Origin: Liquorilactobacillus sicerae
Lineage (GTDB): Bacteria > Bacillota > Bacilli > Lactobacillales > Lactobacillaceae
Length of the DNA stretch: 64,000 nt
Direction: 5' to 3'
Assembly: GCF_029916425.1 (NCBI RefSeq)
Contig: NZ_JAHAVQ010000003.1
Span: 150,889 to 214,888, forward strand
Shown piece by piece: positions 37,722-51,079 of this stretch. Under the pieces are notes generated by a model, which saw only the letters and a program-made list of their open reading frames with translations, searched no databases and was not told the origin of the DNA. A program made the translations under genes and the position numbers. The first letter of the stretch is position 1, and the number at the start of each line of letters is the position of its first letter.

Positions 37722-37756
37722 AAAAAAACGCTGATTTTTTAAATCAGCGTTTTTCT
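37722..37756 (-). terminator. Terminator of the atp operon
   Basis: ACGCTGATTT/AAATCAGCGT perfect stem followed by TTTTTTT, minus strand. Confidence 0.9.
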
Positions 37757-37770
37757 CAGGAATATATTTA

Positions 37771-38196
37771 TTAATGACCTGCAATATTCAAACGATTAAT
37801 TGCCCTGCGCAACGAAACCTCAGCCCGTTTCACTTGATCAGTATCATGGGCTTGTTTGGCCTTCTCTAACCTTTCTTCAGCTCGTTTCCTAGCTCGTGCA
37901 GCTCGTGCAGTATCAATATTTTCTTTTCGCTCTGCACTATTAGCTACAACGGTTGCCAAATTATTAGAGAATTCAACGAATCCACCACCAACAGCAATTT
38001 CTTCAAACTTATCTTCAGCATCACCCTGTTTAACACGAACTTCATCAATTGCCAAGGATGCTAAAAAAGGAATATGGTCTGGCAAGACTCCAAGCTCGCC
38101 GAGTGTCGTTTTAAAAATAACAAAAGGGGTCTGCTTTTCGTAAACACTGCCGTCTGGAGTAACAACATTGACGGTCAACATTTTTTGATCTGTCAT
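37771..38196 (-). CDS. atpC: ATP synthase epsilon subunit
   Basis: Regulatory central-stalk subunit of F1. 141 residues. An N-terminal beta-sandwich (MLTVNVVTPDGSVYEKQ, GELGVLPDHIPFLASL) is followed by a two-helix C-terminal domain (RARKRAEERLEKAKQ, RRAINRLN). Last gene of atpBEFHAGDC, 13 nt after atpD. Confidence 0.96.
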   Translation of the reverse strand: MTDQKMLTVNVVTPDGSVYEKQTPFVIFKTTLGELGVLPDHIPFLASLAIDEVRVKQGDAEDKFEEIAVGGGFVEFSNNLATVVANSAERKENIDTARAARARKRAEERLEKAKQAHDTDQVKRAEVSLRRAINRLNIAGH

Positions 38197-38209
38197 TTGC
38201 TATGCCCCC

Positions 38210-39622
<1,413 letters not shown>

Positions 39623-39644
39623 TCATAATTCCTCCCATCATCTA

Positions 39645-40595
39645 TCATTCAAGGGCTGCCTGAGCACCCGTGATTTCTGTGATTTCTGTTGTTATTGCAC
39701 TCTGACGAGCACGATTAAACTGTAACTGCAAAGAAGAAATCAAATCTTTTGCATTATCAGTTGCTGACTTCATTGCAGTAGAACTTGAAGCGTGCTCTGA
39801 AGTCTTTGCATCTAAAATTGCACCATAAATCAAACTTTCAGCATACTGAGGTAACACAACTTCAAGAATAGCATCACTGGAAGGCTCCATATCATATTCA
39901 GCTTGAAAGCCGGTTGAATCTTCAGAAGCCAAATCATCATGCCCTAAATTTGCTGAAGAGATTGGTAGCAATGGTTCTGAACGAAATTCAGAAGTCAACA
40001 TATTGACAAAGTGATTATAACAAACATATAACTCATCATAAACTTCATCACTATACATTGAAACAATTTTCCGAACTAATGCCCGGCTTCCTCTGAATTG
40101 GGGAATATCTGCAACACCGCGATATTCAAAAACTACATTGAAACCTCTTTTTTTAAAGAAGTCTGCCCCAGTACCACCAACTGCAATAATAACCGTATCT
40201 TTAGGCGTGTGATGTCCACTAGCAATCAGATCAAGCGTTTGTTTAATAACATTGCTATTGTAACTTCCTACTAAACCACGATCAGAGGTAATAACTAAAA
40301 CACCAAAATGTTTTAACGGACGTTTGACCAACATATCTAAACCAGATATTTCATGTTTGTGTGCACCATCATTTGTAGCTTTTGTGGTTGCAGCTGGATT
40401 TCCATCCAATAAATGGGATTGAGCCAAGTGGGTGATCACGCTCCGAATTTTACTTGAATACACTTGGTAACTAGTAGCTTGATGCTGAATCTGACTCAGT
40501 TTGGCCGTTGAAACCATCTGCATTGCTCCAGTTATCTGTTGCGTTTTTTTAGTAGAAGTGATCCGACGTTTAACTTCTTGTAATGAAGCTCCCAT
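39645..40595 (-). CDS. atpG: ATP synthase gamma subunit
   Basis: Rotor shaft of F1. 316 residues, slightly longer than the usual 285-290 because of an insertion near residues 60-80 and 210-225, as in other lactobacilli. The N-terminal helix ([22 protein letters not shown]) and C-terminal helix ([16 protein letters not shown]) that form the coiled coil are conserved. Confidence 0.96.
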   Translation of the reverse strand: MGASLQEVKRRITSTKKTQQITGAMQMVSTAKLSQIQHQATSYQVYSSKIRSVITHLAQSHLLDGNPAATTKATNDGAHKHEISGLDMLVKRPLKHFGVLVITSDRGLVGSYNSNVIKQTLDLIASGHHTPKDTVIIAVGGTGADFFKKRGFNVVFEYRGVADIPQFRGSRALVRKIVSMYSDEVYDELYVCYNHFVNMLTSEFRSEPLLPISSANLGHDDLASEDSTGFQAEYDMEPSSDAILEVVLPQYAESLIYGAILDAKTSEHASSSTAMKSATDNAKDLISSLQLQFNRARQSAITTEITEITGAQAALE

Positions 40596-40614
40596 TATTT
40601 TTCACCACCCTTTC

Positions 40615-42141
<1,527 letters not shown>

Positions 42142-42149
42142 TCATCAAA

Positions 42150-42692
42150 TTATTTTAATAGCAGTCTCTTGATCCGCTCAAGTTTTAAGCGTAATGACCC
42201 ATTATAAATATGATTATTAGATTTTAATACAACACCACCAATAATTTCTGGATCAACTTTTTCTTCAAGAATTACCTTATTTGCACCAACTACTTTAGCA
42301 AATGAAGCCATTAAGCTTGTTTTTTGAACTTCATCAAGTGCAATTGCCGTTACAACTTGGGCATGAACAGTTTTTTCAAGTTGATCATTTAAGCGAACAT
42401 ATTCATCAATAATTGCTGCCAGATCATCAATTCGATCATAATCAAACAACATCTGCAATAAATTGGCTACTAAAGGAGAAGCAGCCGTAACTAAAATTTG
42501 TAAAATTGTCCGCTTTTCCTGATAACTAACTCGTTTACTGTCCAAAACTTTAAGCAGTTCCGGTTGTTGTTGCAAAGTTTTCTTCAGCTCCAAAAGTTCA
42601 ATCAACATCGGCTGACGCTGACTATTTTCTTCAGCCAACTCAAATAAAGCTTTGCCATAGCGTTGAGCAATAGTCATTTTACTTAGCTTCAT
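42150..42692 (-). CDS. atpH: ATP synthase delta subunit
   Basis: Peripheral stalk subunit. 180 residues from the start at 42692 ([20 protein letters not shown]), which has TGGGGAAG just upstream and overlaps atpF by 14 nt. The C-terminal segment [23 protein letters not shown] is the delta signature. Confidence 0.94.
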   Translation of the reverse strand: MKLSKMTIAQRYGKALFELAEENSQRQPMLIELLELKKTLQQQPELLKVLDSKRVSYQEKRTILQILVTAASPLVANLLQMLFDYDRIDDLAAIIDEYVRLNDQLEKTVHAQVVTAIALDEVQKTSLMASFAKVVGANKVILEEKVDPEIIGGVVLKSNNHIYNGSLRLKLERIKRLLLK

Positions 42693-43200
42693 TTTGCTTC
42701 CCCAACCCTTCAATGTAAGAATCAATCAATTCTTTTTGATCTTCAAGTTTGAGATTCTTAACGATGACTTTTGAAGCAATTGCTAGTGATAATTCGGCAA
42801 CATCATCTTTAACGCTATTTAACGCATTCTGACGTTCACGAGCAATATCTTGTTTAGCATTTTCTTTAAGCGTTGCTACTTCCTGATTTGCATTATCAAC
42901 GATTGTTTCTTTTTGCTGTTCACCATTGGATTTAGCACGTTCGATAATTTGAGAAGCTTCAACATGAGAGTCTTTCAAGGCTGCTTGGCGCTGGTTTTCC
43001 AACTTCTCAGCTTTTTGGCGAGATTGTTCTGCATTGTCAATATCAGAAGCAATTTTATCGGCCCGTTTTTCCATCATGGAAGTCACAGGTCCCCAAGCAA
43101 AATGCTTAATCAAAGCCATCAAAACGATAAAAAGAACTAAATAAAATAGTGTATCTCCCCAAAGTATTCCGCTAGCACCTAACAAAAATTCTGAACTCAT
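42679..43200 (-). CDS. atpF: ATP synthase b subunit
   Basis: Peripheral stalk. 173 residues: one N-terminal membrane segment ([21 protein letters not shown]), then a long charged helix ([20 protein letters not shown] onward) for dimerisation. A single b gene means a homodimer. Confidence 0.96.
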   Translation of the reverse strand: MSSEFLLGASGILWGDTLFYLVLFIVLMALIKHFAWGPVTSMMEKRADKIASDIDNAEQSRQKAEKLENQRQAALKDSHVEASQIIERAKSNGEQQKETIVDNANQEVATLKENAKQDIARERQNALNSVKDDVAELSLAIASKVIVKNLKLEDQKELIDSYIEGLGKQNEAK

Positions 43201-43246
43201 TTATTGACACCTCCTATTTTCAAGCCATAATAATTTGCAAAAAACA

Positions 43247-43468
43247 TTACTTGGCAAGTAACAGGAATGAGATAACAATGGCAATAATCGGAACAGCTTC
43301 AACTAAGCCGACACCGATAAACATATTAGTTCTCAATTTGCCTTCCAATTCAGGTTGACGTGCCATTCCTTCAAGCAACTTAGCAATGACCAAGCCATCA
43401 CCAATCGCACCACCAATCGCAGCACCAGCAGCAGCAAGACCTGCACCAATCATAGTTAATGAACCCAT
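43247..43468 (-). CDS. atpE: ATP synthase c subunit
   Basis: Rotor ring subunit. 73 residues with two membrane helices joined by the ARQPE loop (36-40). The ion-binding residue is E57 in [10 protein letters not shown]. The sodium-binding Q-ES pattern is not seen, so proton coupling is expected. Confidence 0.97.
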   Translation of the reverse strand: MGSLTMIGAGLAAAGAAIGGAIGDGLVIAKLLEGMARQPELEGKLRTNMFIGVGLVEAVPIIAIVISFLLLAK

Positions 43469-43485
43469 ATTAAAATCCTCCTTGT

Positions 43486-44202
43486 TTACTCTTTTTCGAC
43501 TTTTTTAGAAATATAAACCATTGTTAATGTGACAAATACGTAGGCTTGGATGCTTCCAATAAAGACTGAGAAGCCTTGCCAAATCAATTCAAGCGGTATT
43601 GCCGGAATAAACGAGGCAATCCCATAAGCATTACTAAATTGATAAATCAATTTCAGTAATACTTCACCTGAATAAATGTTTCCATACAAACGAAGAGCCA
43701 GCGTTAAAAAGTTGGTGAACTCTTCTAAAATACTAATCGGTAGTAAAAATGGAACTGGGCTCAAATAAGCATTTTTAAAATAATTCTTGAACCCCAATTT
43801 TTTAACTCCAAGAAAATGGGCTAATACCAAAACCATGAATGCAAGGGTCATAGTTGTCATTACATCAGCTGTTGGACTTTTGACATAGGTTACGTTGTTT
43901 GCAGAAATTTGCAACATCAAACCTAACTGATTTGAAATGAAAATAAATGAAAACAACGTAAATATCAACAATCCAAACTTTTGACCCTCGCGTTCAGGCA
44001 TGACACCTTTGATAATACCATTAGTAAAATCAACGATCCATTCAATAACATTTTGCTTTTTATTCGGCTTTAATTCCAAATTTCTTGAGAGGAAAAACAT
44101 TAAAGCAAAGACAATAACTGCTGCTATTAATCCTGGCACATCGTTACCGATATCGAAAGGAATGCCAAAAAAAGTCTGAACATTAGCTCCTTCACCCACC
44201 AA
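43486..44202 (-). CDS. atpB: ATP synthase a subunit
   Basis: Proton channel subunit of Fo. 238 residues and about five to six membrane helices. The essential arginine lies in [17 protein letters not shown]. The start is TTG at 44202 or GTG at 44199 after GAGGTGAG. No atpI precedes it in this operon. Confidence 0.95.
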   Translation of the reverse strand: MVGEGANVQTFFGIPFDIGNDVPGLIAAVIVFALMFFLSRNLELKPNKKQNVIEWIVDFTNGIIKGVMPEREGQKFGLLIFTLFSFIFISNQLGLMLQISANNVTYVKSPTADVMTTMTLAFMVLVLAHFLGVKKLGFKNYFKNAYLSPVPFLLPISILEEFTNFLTLALRLYGNIYSGEVLLKLIYQFSNAYGIASFIPAIPLELIWQGFSVFIGSIQAYVFVTLTMVYISKKVEKE

Positions 44203-44290
44203 GTCTCACCTCTTTTCACACTGAACAATCAAACAACATAAAGAAAATACAAAAAAGGTTCCAAAAAATTACTCTCTGAATACAATGAGA

Positions 44291-44319
44291 ATAATACCAC
44301 TAATTTACAAAAAACACAA
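44291..44319 (-). promoter_or_regulatory. Promoter of the atp operon
   Basis: TTGTGT (44314-44319) and TATTAT (44291-44296) with a 17-nt spacer, plus a TGG extension before the -10. About 90 nt before atpB. Confidence 0.68.
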
Positions 44320-44335
44320 AACATTTTTGAAATTA

Positions 44336-44349
44336 AGAAAACGCTTACC
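44336..44349 (-). promoter_or_regulatory. cre-like site upstream of the atp promoter
   Basis: AGAAAACGCTTACC agrees with the CcpA consensus TGWAANCGNTNWCA at 12 of 14 positions. Its centre is about 58 bp upstream of the predicted transcript start, a position used for CcpA activation at B. subtilis ackA. Inference only. Confidence 0.45.
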
Positions 44350-44470
44350 GTCGCAGTTTAAAGGCAAATTTTTCAGAAAATGATTCATAAAAAAATGGGG
44401 TTTTCTTAAATTTTCAATAAAATTGTGTACTTTTTAGCAAGGATCATGAAAAAAGTTATCAAAAAAAAGT

Positions 44471-44503
44471 AAAAAAGATTCAAACCAAAAATGATTTGAA
44501 TCC
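44471..44503 (-). terminator. Terminator after upp
   Basis: GATTCAAA/TTTGAATC stem with TTTTTT on the minus strand. Confidence 0.82.
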
Positions 44504-44519
44504 TCCGAAACTTTATTAA

Positions 44520-45149
44520 TTATTTTGTGCCGAATAAACGATCACCAGCATCCCCCAAGCCAGGAACAATATAACCATTCTCATTCAAATGATCATCTAA
44601 AGCAGCCGCATAAATATCAACATCAGGATGAGCTTGCCGCAATGCTTTAACACCTTCAGGAGCTGCCACTAGACAAACAAATTTAATATTAACTGCTCCT
44701 CGTTTTTTTAAGGCATCAACAGCCATAATTGAAGAGCCGCCAGTCGCCAACATTGGATCAACGATCAAGATTTCGCGGCTTGCCAAATCATCGGGCATTT
44801 TAACAAAGTATTCAACTGGCTTTAAAGTTTTTTCATCACGATACATTCCAACGTGACCAACTTTAGCTGCCGGGATCAATTCCAAAATTCCGTCGACCAT
44901 GCCTAGCCCAGCTCGTAAAATCGGTACAACTACAACTTTCTTACCAGCTAAACGCTTCATCTTAGCTTTAGCAATCGGTGTTTCAATCACACAGTCCTCC
45001 AATGGCATGTCACGCGAAACCTCATAAGCCATTAATTCAGCAATTTCATTTACGACTTCTCTAAATTCACGAGTTCCGCAATCTTTATTACGAATGATTG
45101 ATAATTTATGCTGAATCAGCGGATGGTCCAAAACTTTAAATTTTCCCAA
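44520..45149 (-). CDS. upp: Uracil phosphoribosyltransferase
   Basis: Converts uracil and PRPP to UMP in pyrimidine salvage. 209 residues. The PRPP-binding loop is [21 protein letters not shown], and [13 protein letters not shown] is the family signature. The C-terminal [11 protein letters not shown] is typical. Lies 49 nt after the threonylcarbamoyl-adenylate synthase gene. Confidence 0.97.
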   Translation of the reverse strand: MGKFKVLDHPLIQHKLSIIRNKDCGTREFREVVNEIAELMAYEVSRDMPLEDCVIETPIAKAKMKRLAGKKVVVVPILRAGLGMVDGILELIPAAKVGHVGMYRDEKTLKPVEYFVKMPDDLASREILIVDPMLATGGSSIMAVDALKKRGAVNIKFVCLVAAPEGVKALRQAHPDVDIYAAALDDHLNENGYIVPGLGDAGDRLFGTK

Positions 45150-45198
45150 TTTTAAGCAACTCCTTTGATTTCTTTTTCTATTTTAACTGACTAACACT

Positions 45199-46230
45199 CT
45201 AATTTCCAGGATTGTTTCTAGTAAAAAAAGCGTTCCCTGAAGACTTGCGCAAACGGTTCATATAAGCAGTTCCTAAACCAGTTTCTGGGTAGGCAGCCGT
45301 TAAGATCCAGTTGACCTTTTGTTGATCATCAAAATTTCTCAAGCCAGCAAAGAGACGATGACTTGCTGTTTGAACAGTTTCACCGAGATCATAGGGCAAA
45401 CAATTAGTTGGCAAACCTTGTTTGATCACTGCAGTTGACGCCATCACTCCGATCTTTTCTGGTTGTTTGGCTGCCCACTGCAAAGCCGCTGGCCACAATG
45501 CTTCCTTGACCATTAAAACTTGGGCATCTGGTGCATAATGTTTATATTTCATTCCGGGTGCTTTAGGAATCTCTTGGGCACCAACCTGATGACGATCAGA
45601 GATTACCGGCCGTTGTAAAAAGCTTTCTAGTTCTTCTACGGTTATTGCCCCTGGCCGCAAAACAGTCGGTATCTTCGTTGAAAGATCAATAATCGTTGAT
45701 TCGACTCCGACTTGCGTTGATCCATCATTAATGATTCCAGCAATCCGACCTTCTAAGTCATGAAAAACGTGAGCTGCAGTCGTTGGACTCGGTTTGCCAG
45801 ATGAATTAGCGGAAGGGCCAACGATTGGTACGCCGGCTAATTCAATTAACTTACGAGTAACCGTATTTGCTGGCATTCTGAAAGCAGCTGTTTTTAAGCC
45901 ACCGGTTACTGCATTTGGTAAAGACCCTAATTTAATTTTGAAAATCAAAGTCAAAGGACCTGGCCAATAATGTTCAATTAATTTGTGAGCTACTGGACTT
46001 ATTTCAGTTGCATACTTTTCAACCATTTTTACAGATGAAACTGTCACGATCAAAGGATTATCTGATGGACGGCCTTTAGCTAAATAAACTCGTTTAACTG
46101 CCTGCTCATTAGTTGCATCTGCCCCTAAGCCATAAACTGTTTCAGTTGGAAAAGCAATCAATTCACCCTTTTTTAATTCATCAGCAGCTTGGTCTACTTG
46201 ATCAGGCCGATAAATTTTTGTTATTACCAA
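45199..46230 (-). CDS. ywlC: L-threonylcarbamoyladenylate synthase (Sua5/YwlC)
   Basis: Makes the activated intermediate for t6A37 of tRNA. 343 residues with YrdC domain (KGELIAFPTETVYGLGADA, YLAKGRPSDNPLIV, GPSANSSGKPSPTTA) and a C-terminal Sua5 domain (after about residue 210), the two-domain YwlC form. 2 nt after prmC in the tdk-prfA-prmC operon. Confidence 0.95.
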   Translation of the reverse strand: MVITKIYRPDQVDQAADELKKGELIAFPTETVYGLGADATNEQAVKRVYLAKGRPSDNPLIVTVSSVKMVEKYATEISPVAHKLIEHYWPGPLTLIFKIKLGSLPNAVTGGLKTAAFRMPANTVTRKLIELAGVPIVGPSANSSGKPSPTTAAHVFHDLEGRIAGIINDGSTQVGVESTIIDLSTKIPTVLRPGAITVEELESFLQRPVISDRHQVGAQEIPKAPGMKYKHYAPDAQVLMVKEALWPAALQWAAKQPEKIGVMASTAVIKQGLPTNCLPYDLGETVQTASHRLFAGLRNFDDQQKVNWILTAAYPETGLGTAYMNRLRKSSGNAFFTRNNPGN

Positions 46231-46232
46231 TT

Positions 46233-47087
46233 TTATTCCTCCATATAAACTACTCGCACCATCCGATCTTTACCAGTAAGATCTTTTTTGACAGTAACTT
46301 CAACCTGCGCTGGACTTTTCAAAAAAATTTCTTTGACACGAGCTGCCTGTTGAAAACCAATTTCTAAATATAAACGGCCCGCTGGACGCAAATATTTTTG
46401 AACCTGCTGAGCCAATTGCCGATAAAAGTATAAGCCATTTTCAGCTGCAAATAAAGCTTGTTGTGGTTCATGTTCAAGGACGCTTTTGTCCATGAATTTT
46501 TTTTCATTGGCTGCAATATAAGGCGGGTTAGAAATAATTAAGTCAAAATCACCCGACAAAGGCGCCAATAAATCTCCTTGGCAGCAAGTAACGTCTGCAT
46601 GCAACCTGGTAGCATTTTTTTTGGCCACTTTCAAAGCTGCGGTCGAAATATCACTCAAAACCACTTGCCAATTTGGGCGTGCCATTTTCAACGAAATTCC
46701 AATGGCACCACTGCCAGTTCCAATATCTGCAACTCTTAATGCAGGCTGTCGAGCCGCCGTATCAGCTAAGACCCATTCAACCAATTCTTCAGTTTCTGGA
46801 CGCGGGATCAGTACCGCTGCGTCAACATAAAATTCATGACCAAAAAACTCTGCTTGCTGTAATAAATACTGCACTGGCCAGCCAGCTAAGTACTGATTAG
46901 TTAACTTAATGAGCCGACCTTTAGTTTCAGTTGGTAATGGTTGGCGCAGGTTCCGTAATAATTCAATTTGACTCCAACCAGTAATTCCCAAAAGCAAACT
47001 ATCGACCGCCGCCGACTCACCGCCTTCAGCTTGGACTTGATTTCTCAATTGCCGCAACAACTGAGCTAGTACCAGCGGTTTACGCAT
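46233..47087 (-). CDS. prmC: Release factor glutamine methyltransferase
   Basis: Methylates the GGQ glutamine of release factors. 284 residues. SAM site [15 protein letters not shown] and catalytic NPPY in [15 protein letters not shown]. Its start overlaps prfA by 8 nt, so enzyme and substrate are co-translated. Confidence 0.96.
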   Translation of the reverse strand: MRKPLVLAQLLRQLRNQVQAEGGESAAVDSLLLGITGWSQIELLRNLRQPLPTETKGRLIKLTNQYLAGWPVQYLLQQAEFFGHEFYVDAAVLIPRPETEELVEWVLADTAARQPALRVADIGTGSGAIGISLKMARPNWQVVLSDISTAALKVAKKNATRLHADVTCCQGDLLAPLSGDFDLIISNPPYIAANEKKFMDKSVLEHEPQQALFAAENGLYFYRQLAQQVQKYLRPAGRLYLEIGFQQAARVKEIFLKSPAQVEVTVKKDLTGKDRMVRVVYMEE

Positions 47088-48162
47088 TTTCTAAATTCTC
47101 CAATTGTTTAGTTTGATCATATAAAATCAGTGCATCAATGACCTCTTCTAATTCACCATTCATGATTCGATCAAGTTTGTTAAGCGTTAAACCAATTCGA
47201 TGGTCTGTCACTCGATTTTGCGGATAATTATAAGTCCGGATTCGTTCTGAACGGTCACCTGTTCCAACTGCCGACTTTCGATTTTGATCATATTCTTTTT
47301 GTTCACGTGATGCATAGTAATCATAGACGCGGGCTTTTAAAATCTGCATGGCTTTTTCCCGATTTTGCTGTTGTGAACGCTGATCTTGCATTGAAACCAC
47401 AATTCCGGTTGGCAAATGAGTCATTCTAACAGCTGAGGAAGTTTTATTGATATGTTGTCCACCAGCCCCCGATGACCGAAAAACATCAACTCGAATGTCT
47501 TTCGGATCAAGCTCGATTTCAACATCCTCTTCTTCTGGCATCACGACAACGGTTGCGGTTGAAGTATGAACTCGTCCTGCTGATTCAGTAACTGGTACTC
47601 GCTGAACGCGGTGGGCGCCGCTTTCATATTTAAGCTTGGAATAAACGCTCTTGCCATTAACAACTAGCGCAATTTCTTTAAAACCACCGACTTCGGTCAC
47701 ATTTTTATCAACAACTTGAATATTCCAACCTTGTTTTTCTGCATATTTTGAATACATACTGAACAAATCAGCCGCAAACAGACTTGCTTCATCACCGCCA
47801 GCTGCTCCACGGATTTCCATGATAATATTCTTTTCATCATTAGGATCTTTAGGCAACAACAGCAATTTGATCTTTTCTTCCAACTGAGCACATTTTTCTT
47901 TAGCAGTATTCAATTCATCTTTGACCATTGCAGCCATTTCATCATCTAATTTCTCATTCAGCATTTCCTGGTCATCAGCAATCGTTTGACCAACTTTTTT
48001 ATATTCGCGATATTTTTCGACTGTTTCGCGCAAATCAGCCATTTCTTTTGATAATTTAGTAAATTTAGGCGTATCGGCAATCACCTCTGGATCAGAAAGT
48101 AATTCGCCTAATTCTTCATAGCGATCCTCAAGTGTTTGCAGCCGTTTAAATAAATCATTCAT
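47080..48162 (-). CDS. prfA: Peptide chain release factor 1
   Basis: Recognises UAA and UAG stops. 360 residues. The catalytic GGQ is in [17 protein letters not shown] and the PxT-type codon-recognition motif is PVTE near residue 185, typical of RF1. 32 nt after tdk. Confidence 0.97.
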   Translation of the reverse strand: MNDLFKRLQTLEDRYEELGELLSDPEVIADTPKFTKLSKEMADLRETVEKYREYKKVGQTIADDQEMLNEKLDDEMAAMVKDELNTAKEKCAQLEEKIKLLLLPKDPNDEKNIIMEIRGAAGGDEASLFAADLFSMYSKYAEKQGWNIQVVDKNVTEVGGFKEIALVVNGKSVYSKLKYESGAHRVQRVPVTESAGRVHTSTATVVVMPEEEDVEIELDPKDIRVDVFRSSGAGGQHINKTSSAVRMTHLPTGIVVSMQDQRSQQQNREKAMQILKARVYDYYASREQKEYDQNRKSAVGTGDRSERIRTYNYPQNRVTDHRIGLTLNKLDRIMNGELEEVIDALILYDQTKQLENLENA

Positions 48163-48194
48163 TATATCTTATTTCCTCCATACTAATTTCGTTT

Positions 48195-48782
48195 TTAACG
48201 ACATTGCTTAAATGGCGGATGTAAATAATGATGCCGACAAACGGGATAGTAGCTCTCATTTCCGCCAATTTTGATTTGAGCACCGCTATAAACCGGCTGA
48301 CCATTGTCGATCCGTAAATTCATGATTGCCTTTTTGCCGCAAAACCAACAAATCGTTTTCATCTCCTCAATTTTATCCGCATAAAGCAATAAGTACTTTG
48401 ATCCTTCAAATAATTCATTGCGAAAATCGTTTTTTAAGCCAAAAGTCATCACTGGGATCTTCAGTTCATCAACAATTCGCGCCAATTCTTTAACGTGGTG
48501 CTTTTTTAAAAATTGCGCCTCATCAATCAAAACACAAGCCAGATCATGTTTTTGCTGATCATCTTCAATGATCTTAAATAGATTCGTTTGATCAAAAATT
48601 GTTAGCGCCGACCGTTTTAGGCCGATTCGACTGGCAATCTCACCCACTTGAGTTCGATTATCAATGGCACTTGTTAGCAGCACCACTCGTTTATGCTGCT
48701 CTTCATAATTATGAGCCACTTTTAAAATTTCAATACTTTTACCGCTATTCATTGTTCCATAGCGAAAAAATAACTGTGCCAC
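48195..48782 (-). CDS. tdk: Thymidine kinase
   Basis: Phosphorylates thymidine for salvage. 195 residues, type II TK: P-loop [15 protein letters not shown], Walker B LIDEAQFL, and a zinc site with cysteines in CWFCGKKA and [10 protein letters not shown]. The start is GTG at 48782, 9 nt after GGAG; the upstream ATG overlaps that site. First gene of the tdk-prfA-prmC-ywlC run. Confidence 0.95.
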   Translation of the reverse strand: MAQLFFRYGTMNSGKSIEILKVAHNYEEQHKRVVLLTSAIDNRTQVGEIASRIGLKRSALTIFDQTNLFKIIEDDQQKHDLACVLIDEAQFLKKHHVKELARIVDELKIPVMTFGLKNDFRNELFEGSKYLLLYADKIEEMKTICWFCGKKAIMNLRIDNGQPVYSGAQIKIGGNESYYPVCRHHYLHPPFKQCR

Positions 48783-48888
48783 ATTAAACAACTCCAAAAA
48801 AATAGACTTTCTTATCTAGTATAAATGATTTCGAATAAAATTTCACTAGCAACAATCGTTAGCATCTTTCGCGGTAAAATTTAAATTT

Positions 48889-48898
48889 GTGGTATGAT
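48889..48898 (+). promoter_or_regulatory. Extended -10 promoter of murT-gatD
   Basis: TGTGGTATGAT holds a TGG extension plus TATGAT (48893-48898), about 50 nt before murT. Confidence 0.5.
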
Positions 48899-48946
48899 AC
48901 AAAAGGTATCTTAACTAGTTAAGCAATTTGAATTGGAGGAACAGTT

Positions 48947-50293
48947 ATGTCACTAAAAAGTGCAGTGGCGATCACAGCCGGAAAAAGTGCCCATTGGTTT
49001 TTAAAAACCTTTTTGCATGGGGGCACTGCTCTGCCGGGAAAACTGACTCTGGCAATTGACCCGAACGTCCTGAAAACTCTGGGTGCTAATTATGAAACAG
49101 TCATCATCACCGGAACCAATGGAAAAACCTTAACGACCGCCTTGACTGTTAAAACTTTGCGGTCTAAGTATTCCGTTTTAACAAACCCAAGTGGCTCCAA
49201 TATGAACCAAGGGATCGTAACAGCTTTCTTAACTGCTCAAAAAACCAAGAGCGGCAAAAATTTGGCGGTTCTCGAAACTGATGAAGCTAACGTTGAAATT
49301 GTTACACGTTATTTGCATCCCAAGGTTTTCGTTTTAACCAATATTTTCCGTGATCAAATGGATCGTTATGGAGAAATTTATACAACCTATGAAAAGATTT
49401 TAAAGGGCATTCGACTAGAGCCAACCGCAACAATCATTGCAAATGGCGATGCACCAATCTTCAACAGTCAACAATTACCTAATCCGACAATTTATTATGG
49501 AATCGATCAGGGCAATGATCAACAACTGCAGGCCGCACCGAATACCGACGGCTTGCTTTGTCCAAAATGTCAGCACATTTTACGCTATCACCAACTATCT
49601 TATAGCAACCTTGGCAAATATTATTGTCCTAACTGTGATTTTAAACGGCCGGTTTTAACTCATCAAGTTGAAAAAATTATTCGGCAAAAGCCGACCAGTT
49701 CAACCCTCATAATTGACCACCAACCATTAACTTTGCAGATTGGTGGGACTTATAATATTTATAATGCTTTAGCAGCTTTTAGTGTTGCCCGCTTTTTTGG
49801 AATTTCAGCGGCCAAAATTGCTGAAATCTTTGATCGTAACGATGAAAAAGTCTTTGGTCGTCAAGAAGTCATTGCCATTCAAGATAAACAAGCAACTTTA
49901 ATTTTAGTCAAAAATCCGGTTGGCTTAGATCAAGTGCTGGAAATGATTAAAACTGACCCAGATCAATTCTCGTTAGCCGTTTTATTAAATGCTAATTATG
50001 CTGACGGAATCGATACCAGTTGGATTTGGGATGGCGGTTTTGAAAAGCTCCCCTTTGAACGGATTCCGGTTGTCTTGACCGGCGGAGAGCGTTGGCGCGA
50101 CATCACTTTCCGCCTGCGAGTTGCTGGAGCAGATCAGACAAATTTCCAGCAAGCACCGGCATTAAGCAAAGTTGTTGAACAAATTAAAAAACTGCCAACA
50201 CAAAAAATTTATATTCTCGCAACTTATACTGCTATGCTGCAATTAAGGAAACTCTTAGCTGAACAAGGATTCATTAAAGAAGGGATGGATTAG
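48947..50293 (+). CDS. murT: Lipid II isoglutaminyl synthase, MurT subunit
   Basis: With GatD amidates the D-Glu of lipid II. 448 residues, Mur-ligase-like: VIITGTNGKTLTTAL P-loop near residue 55, LETDEANVE, and a zinc ribbon (LCPKCQHIL, YYCPNCDFK) between residues 200 and 230. C-terminal DUF1727 domain present. GGAGGA precedes the ATG. Confidence 0.95.
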   Translation: MSLKSAVAITAGKSAHWFLKTFLHGGTALPGKLTLAIDPNVLKTLGANYETVIITGTNGKTLTTALTVKTLRSKYSVLTNPSGSNMNQGIVTAFLTAQKTKSGKNLAVLETDEANVEIVTRYLHPKVFVLTNIFRDQMDRYGEIYTTYEKILKGIRLEPTATIIANGDAPIFNSQQLPNPTIYYGIDQGNDQQLQAAPNTDGLLCPKCQHILRYHQLSYSNLGKYYCPNCDFKRPVLTHQVEKIIRQKPTSSTLIIDHQPLTLQIGGTYNIYNALAAFSVARFFGISAAKIAEIFDRNDEKVFGRQEVIAIQDKQATLILVKNPVGLDQVLEMIKTDPDQFSLAVLLNANYADGIDTSWIWDGGFEKLPFERIPVVLTGGERWRDITFRLRVAGADQTNFQQAPALSKVVEQIKKLPTQKIYILATYTAMLQLRKLLAEQGFIKEGMD

Positions 50294-50294
50294 C

Positions 50295-50999
50295 ATGAAA
50301 TATGAATTGCAGATTGCACATTTATACGGTGATCTGTTAAACACTTACGGCGATATTGGCAATTTATTGGTGTTGAATTACTATGCTAAGCAAATGGATA
50401 CCCAAGTCAAAGTGAAAGTTGTTAGTCTGAATGATCCTTTTGATCCCGACGAGTTCGATCTAGTCTTTTTTGGTGGCGGTCAAGATTATGAACAACTAAT
50501 CGTTTCACGCGATATTCAGCGTAAGAAAAACAACTTGACTGACTTTATCAATGATGGCGGTCCTGTTTTAGCAATTTGCGGTGGCTATCAACTATTGGGC
50601 AAATATTACATTGGTGCCAAAGGTGAAAAAATTGCTGGAATCAGTGCTTTGTCGCATTATACTAAAAGCCAGATCAATCACCGCTTTATCGGTAACATTG
50701 AAATTGAAAATGAAGAAACTGGTCAGAAATATCACGGCTTTGAGAATCATAATGGCCTAACCTATCTTGGACCAGATGAGCGACCGTTAGGAAGAGTCCT
50801 GAGTGGGCATGGGAACAATGGTGAAGATCAAACTGAAGGGGCCATTTATAAAAATACTTTCTGTTCATACTTTCACGGCCCAATTCTGGCACGCAACGGT
50901 GAACTAGCTAAACGACTGTTATTAATTGCTTTAAAGCGGCGTTATCCAACAGCTGATTTAAAATTACCAGCAGAATTAAAAATTAAACCAACCTATTAA
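50295..50999 (+). CDS. gatD: Lipid II isoglutaminyl synthase, GatD glutaminase subunit
   Basis: Class I glutamine amidotransferase that supplies ammonia to MurT. 234 residues. The catalytic cysteine is C95 in LAICGGYQLLG and the histidine lies in SYFHGPILARN (near 194). 1 nt after murT, so they are translated together. Confidence 0.95.
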   Translation: MKYELQIAHLYGDLLNTYGDIGNLLVLNYYAKQMDTQVKVKVVSLNDPFDPDEFDLVFFGGGQDYEQLIVSRDIQRKKNNLTDFINDGGPVLAICGGYQLLGKYYIGAKGEKIAGISALSHYTKSQINHRFIGNIEIENEETGQKYHGFENHNGLTYLGPDERPLGRVLSGHGNNGEDQTEGAIYKNTFCSYFHGPILARNGELAKRLLLIALKRRYPTADLKLPAELKIKPTY

Positions 51000-51079
51000 A
51001 AAAATAACCAGTCTGACTTAAAGTGGCGGAAAAGTTCGAGAAAGCTCGAACGACCATTTAAGTTTGACTGGTTATTTTT
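51000..51079. terminator. Long composite hairpin, probably bidirectional terminator
   Basis: Three nested helices (AAAATAACCAGTC, ACTTAAA and TGG, each with its complement) enclose an inner perfect 7-bp hairpin GTTCGAG/CTCGAAC. T runs on both strands. It begins right after the gatD stop and includes the end of the convergent serine hydrolase gene. Confidence 0.72.

Larger units (their letters stand above)
44203..44519. other. Intergenic region between upp and atpB (317 bp)
   Basis: It holds the upp terminator, a cre-like site, the atp promoter and about 80 nt of 5' leader. I see no ORF or structured RNA in the rest. Confidence 0.6.
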
